From assembly GCA_013695335.1 (NCBI GenBank), contig JACDAR010000057.1:1-6434 (forward strand): a stretch of DNA of 6,434 nt, read 5' to 3'. The translations under genes were made by a program, and so were the position numbers. Below, in pieces: positions 5,051 through 6,434 of the stretch. Below the pieces are notes generated by a model. The model saw nothing but the letters and a program-made list of their open reading frames with translations. It was not told the origin of the DNA and searched no databases. The first letter of the stretch is position 1, and every line of letters starts with the position of its first letter. This DNA comes from Rubrobacter sp. GTDB taxonomy: Bacteria > Actinomycetota > Rubrobacteria > Rubrobacterales > Rubrobacteraceae.

Positions 5051-6434
5051 ATGGAATCTTCGATTAACGGCCATACCTTCGCCGCGGCAGCGGGAACACC
5101 ATACGCCGCCGAGGCTGCCGCCGAGGTGTACCGGGCCGGTGGCAACGCCGCCGACGCCGCCGTCGCGGCAGCGGCAGCGGTGGGCGTAACCGAGCCCCTG
5201 ATGTCCTCCATCGGGGGCAGCGGGTTCGCGCTAGTCCGCAATCCGGCTGGTGAAGCCGAACTTATCGACTACTACGATGCGATGCCAGGCAAGGGTCTCC
5301 CTGACTCCGCATTCGGGGCCAACGGCAACCCGCCGACGGTCTCCCTGAAATACGGTGCTGGCGTCAACTCGACAGTGGGCGCTGCTTCGTGTGGCGTACC
5401 CGGAACTCTCAGGGGATGGGAGATGTTGCTTCAGCGGCACGGCCGCCTGACGCTGCGGGAGGCGCTCGAACCAGCTATACGGCTCGCCAGGGAAGGGTTT
5501 TTGCTTTGCGCGACGAGCGGCATGTGGTTCCAGGTGGCTGAAGAAGTTCTTCGCTTCACGGACGAGACCCGCAAGAACTTCTTCAAGGGTGACAGGGGCT
5601 ATCTGGAGGGTGAAGAGGTCAGGTTTCCAGAGCTTGCCGACACGCTGGAGTCGCTCGGGGAGGAGGGGGTGGGTCTCTTCTACGAGGGGGATCTCGGTCG
5701 GCGCCTCTCGGAGTACATCCTGCAGATGGGCGGCATTATCACGGAGCGGGATCTCGCGGAGTACGAACCAGTGATCCGCCCGCCCATCACCATCCCTTAC
5801 GGCGCTGGCGAGGTGTACACGAACAGCCCGCCTTCCGCTGGCGGGGCCACCCTGATGCAGATGCTGCGGGTGGTCTCGGGATACGATCTCGCTTCCATGA
5901 GCGGACCCGACTACGTGCGTGCCATGGCCGGAGCGATGCGCCTTGCCCTAGCGGATCGTCTATCCGAGTATGGTGACGGCGCGAAGAACGCGGACATGGC
6001 CGAGTGGCTGACCAGCGAGGAGTACGCCAAGACCCAGCGCCAGCGCATCCTGAGCGCTTTTGGCAAAGGAAACACCTCACACCTCTCCTGCGTGGACGCC
6101 GAAGGATTCGCGGTCTCCATCACGGCCAGCATGGGTTACGGATCTGGCATCGTCATCCCAGGCACCGGCATCCCGATGAACAACAGCCTCGGCGAGCCTG
6201 AACTGAACCCGCGCGGGTTCCACGCCCTGACGCCGGGAGAGCGACTCATCTCCAACATGAGCCCGACCATAGTCGCATCCGAGGAAGGCGGTCTCATCTC
6301 GGCCGGCTCCCCCGGAGCCTCGCGCATCCCGACGGCGATCCTCCAGACCATCGTGAACGTGGTGGACTTCGGGATGCCGCTTGCAGAGGCGGTCCTCGCA
6401 CCCCGCATCCACGCCGAGGCAGAGCTTTTCGCAT
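5051..6434 (+). CDS. Gamma-glutamyltranspeptidase-like Ntn hydrolase, 3' partial
   Basis: The frame is open from ATG 5051 to the window end (461 codons) with no stop, so the C-terminus is missing. It belongs to the gamma-glutamyltranspeptidase superfamily, whose precursors self-cleave before a catalytic threonine that becomes the N-terminus of the small subunit. N-terminal family sequence is seen in AAEVYRAGGNAADAAVAAA and GVTEPLMSSIGGSGFAL. The predicted nucleophile is T342 (GKGNTSHLSCVD, codon 6074-6076), followed by GYGSGIVIPG, MNNSLGEP, NMSPTIV (402-408), GSPGASRIPTAILQ (419-432) and EAVLAPRIH. There is no signal peptide, unlike classical periplasmic or secreted enzymes, so it is probably cytoplasmic. 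Several gamma-glutamyl-binding positions differ from E. coli GGT, so the substrate is unlikely to be assumed glutathione. Relatives with other activities include oxamate amidohydrolase and cephalosporin acylases. No ribosome site precedes the ATG, which suggests leaderless translation. Confidence 0.92.
   Translation, partial: MESSINGHTFAAAAGTPYAAEAAAEVYRAGGNAADAAVAAAAAVGVTEPLMSSIGGSGFALVRNPAGEAELIDYYDAMPGKGLPDSAFGANGNPPTVSLKYGAGVNSTVGAASCGVPGTLRGWEMLLQRHGRLTLREALEPAIRLAREGFLLCATSGMWFQVAEEVLRFTDETRKNFFKGDRGYLEGEEVRFPELADTLESLGEEGVGLFYEGDLGRRLSEYILQMGGIITERDLAEYEPVIRPPITIPYGAGEVYTNSPPSAGGATLMQMLRVVSGYDLASMSGPDYVRAMAGAMRLALADRLSEYGDGAKNADMAEWLTSEEYAKTQRQRILSAFGKGNTSHLSCVDAEGFAVSITASMGYGSGIVIPGTGIPMNNSLGEPELNPRGFHALTPGERLISNMSPTIVASEEGGLISAGSPGASRIPTAILQTIVNVVDFGMPLAEAVLAPRIHAEAELFA

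Noticed and set aside
4141..5067. 308-codon plus-strand open frame
   Set aside because: It lies antisense to the clearly recognisable nicotinate phosphoribosyltransferase and has no domain-like features of its own. Long antisense frames are common at high GC.
5002..5241. N-terminal extension of the phosphoribosyltransferase frame to an ATG at 5241
   Set aside because: The added residues are low-complexity Ala/Pro sequence lying opposite the conserved N-terminus of the GGT-like gene. The family domain begins near 4998, where a GTG/TTG with a ribosome site is present.

Overview
This is a compact, high-GC bacterial chromosomal window with five substantial genes, one small membrane-protein gene and very short intergenic gaps. 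High GC, non-ATG starts (GTG/TTG), apparently leaderless genes and AT-rich promoter pockets suggest a high-GC Gram-positive bacterium. A Rubrobacter-like actinobacterium is my best guess, but that is inference from general character, not a database match. I see no RNA genes, CRISPR arrays, insertion sequences, prophage genes or recognisable defence genes. No gene-free stretch exceeds about 120 bases.

Layout. (1) 1-818 (+) is a carbon-nitrogen hydrolase of the Nit1/Nit2 branch, cut at its 5' end by the window edge. A small three-helix membrane protein (about 823-1098, +) follows almost directly. (2) 1147-2556 (-) is a lactate/glycolate-permease (LctP) family transporter. It is divergently paired with an XRE-cupin transcriptional regulator (2600-3196, +) across a 43-bp AT-rich gap holding a dyad and overlapping -10 elements, so the regulator probably controls both the transporter and itself. 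(3) 3239-3721 (-) is a double zinc-ribbon protein of unknown function. Its leader contains a 10-bp inverted repeat that includes its own start codon, plus a competing hairpin. (4) 3838-4998 (-) is a nicotinate phosphoribosyltransferase of NAD salvage. It is divergent, across about 50 bp, from (5) a gamma-glutamyltranspeptidase-like Ntn hydrolase (5051 to beyond the window end, +). That enzyme keeps the catalytic threonine but has substitutions at several positions that bind the gamma-glutamyl group in classical enzymes.

The genes do not form one obvious pathway. The clearest functional unit is the permease plus XRE-cupin regulator. The best leads are the switch-like leader of the zinc-ribbon gene, the altered substrate pocket of the GGT-like enzyme, and the same near-palindromic TATSATA core at both divergent gene junctions, which could act as a symmetric bidirectional promoter.
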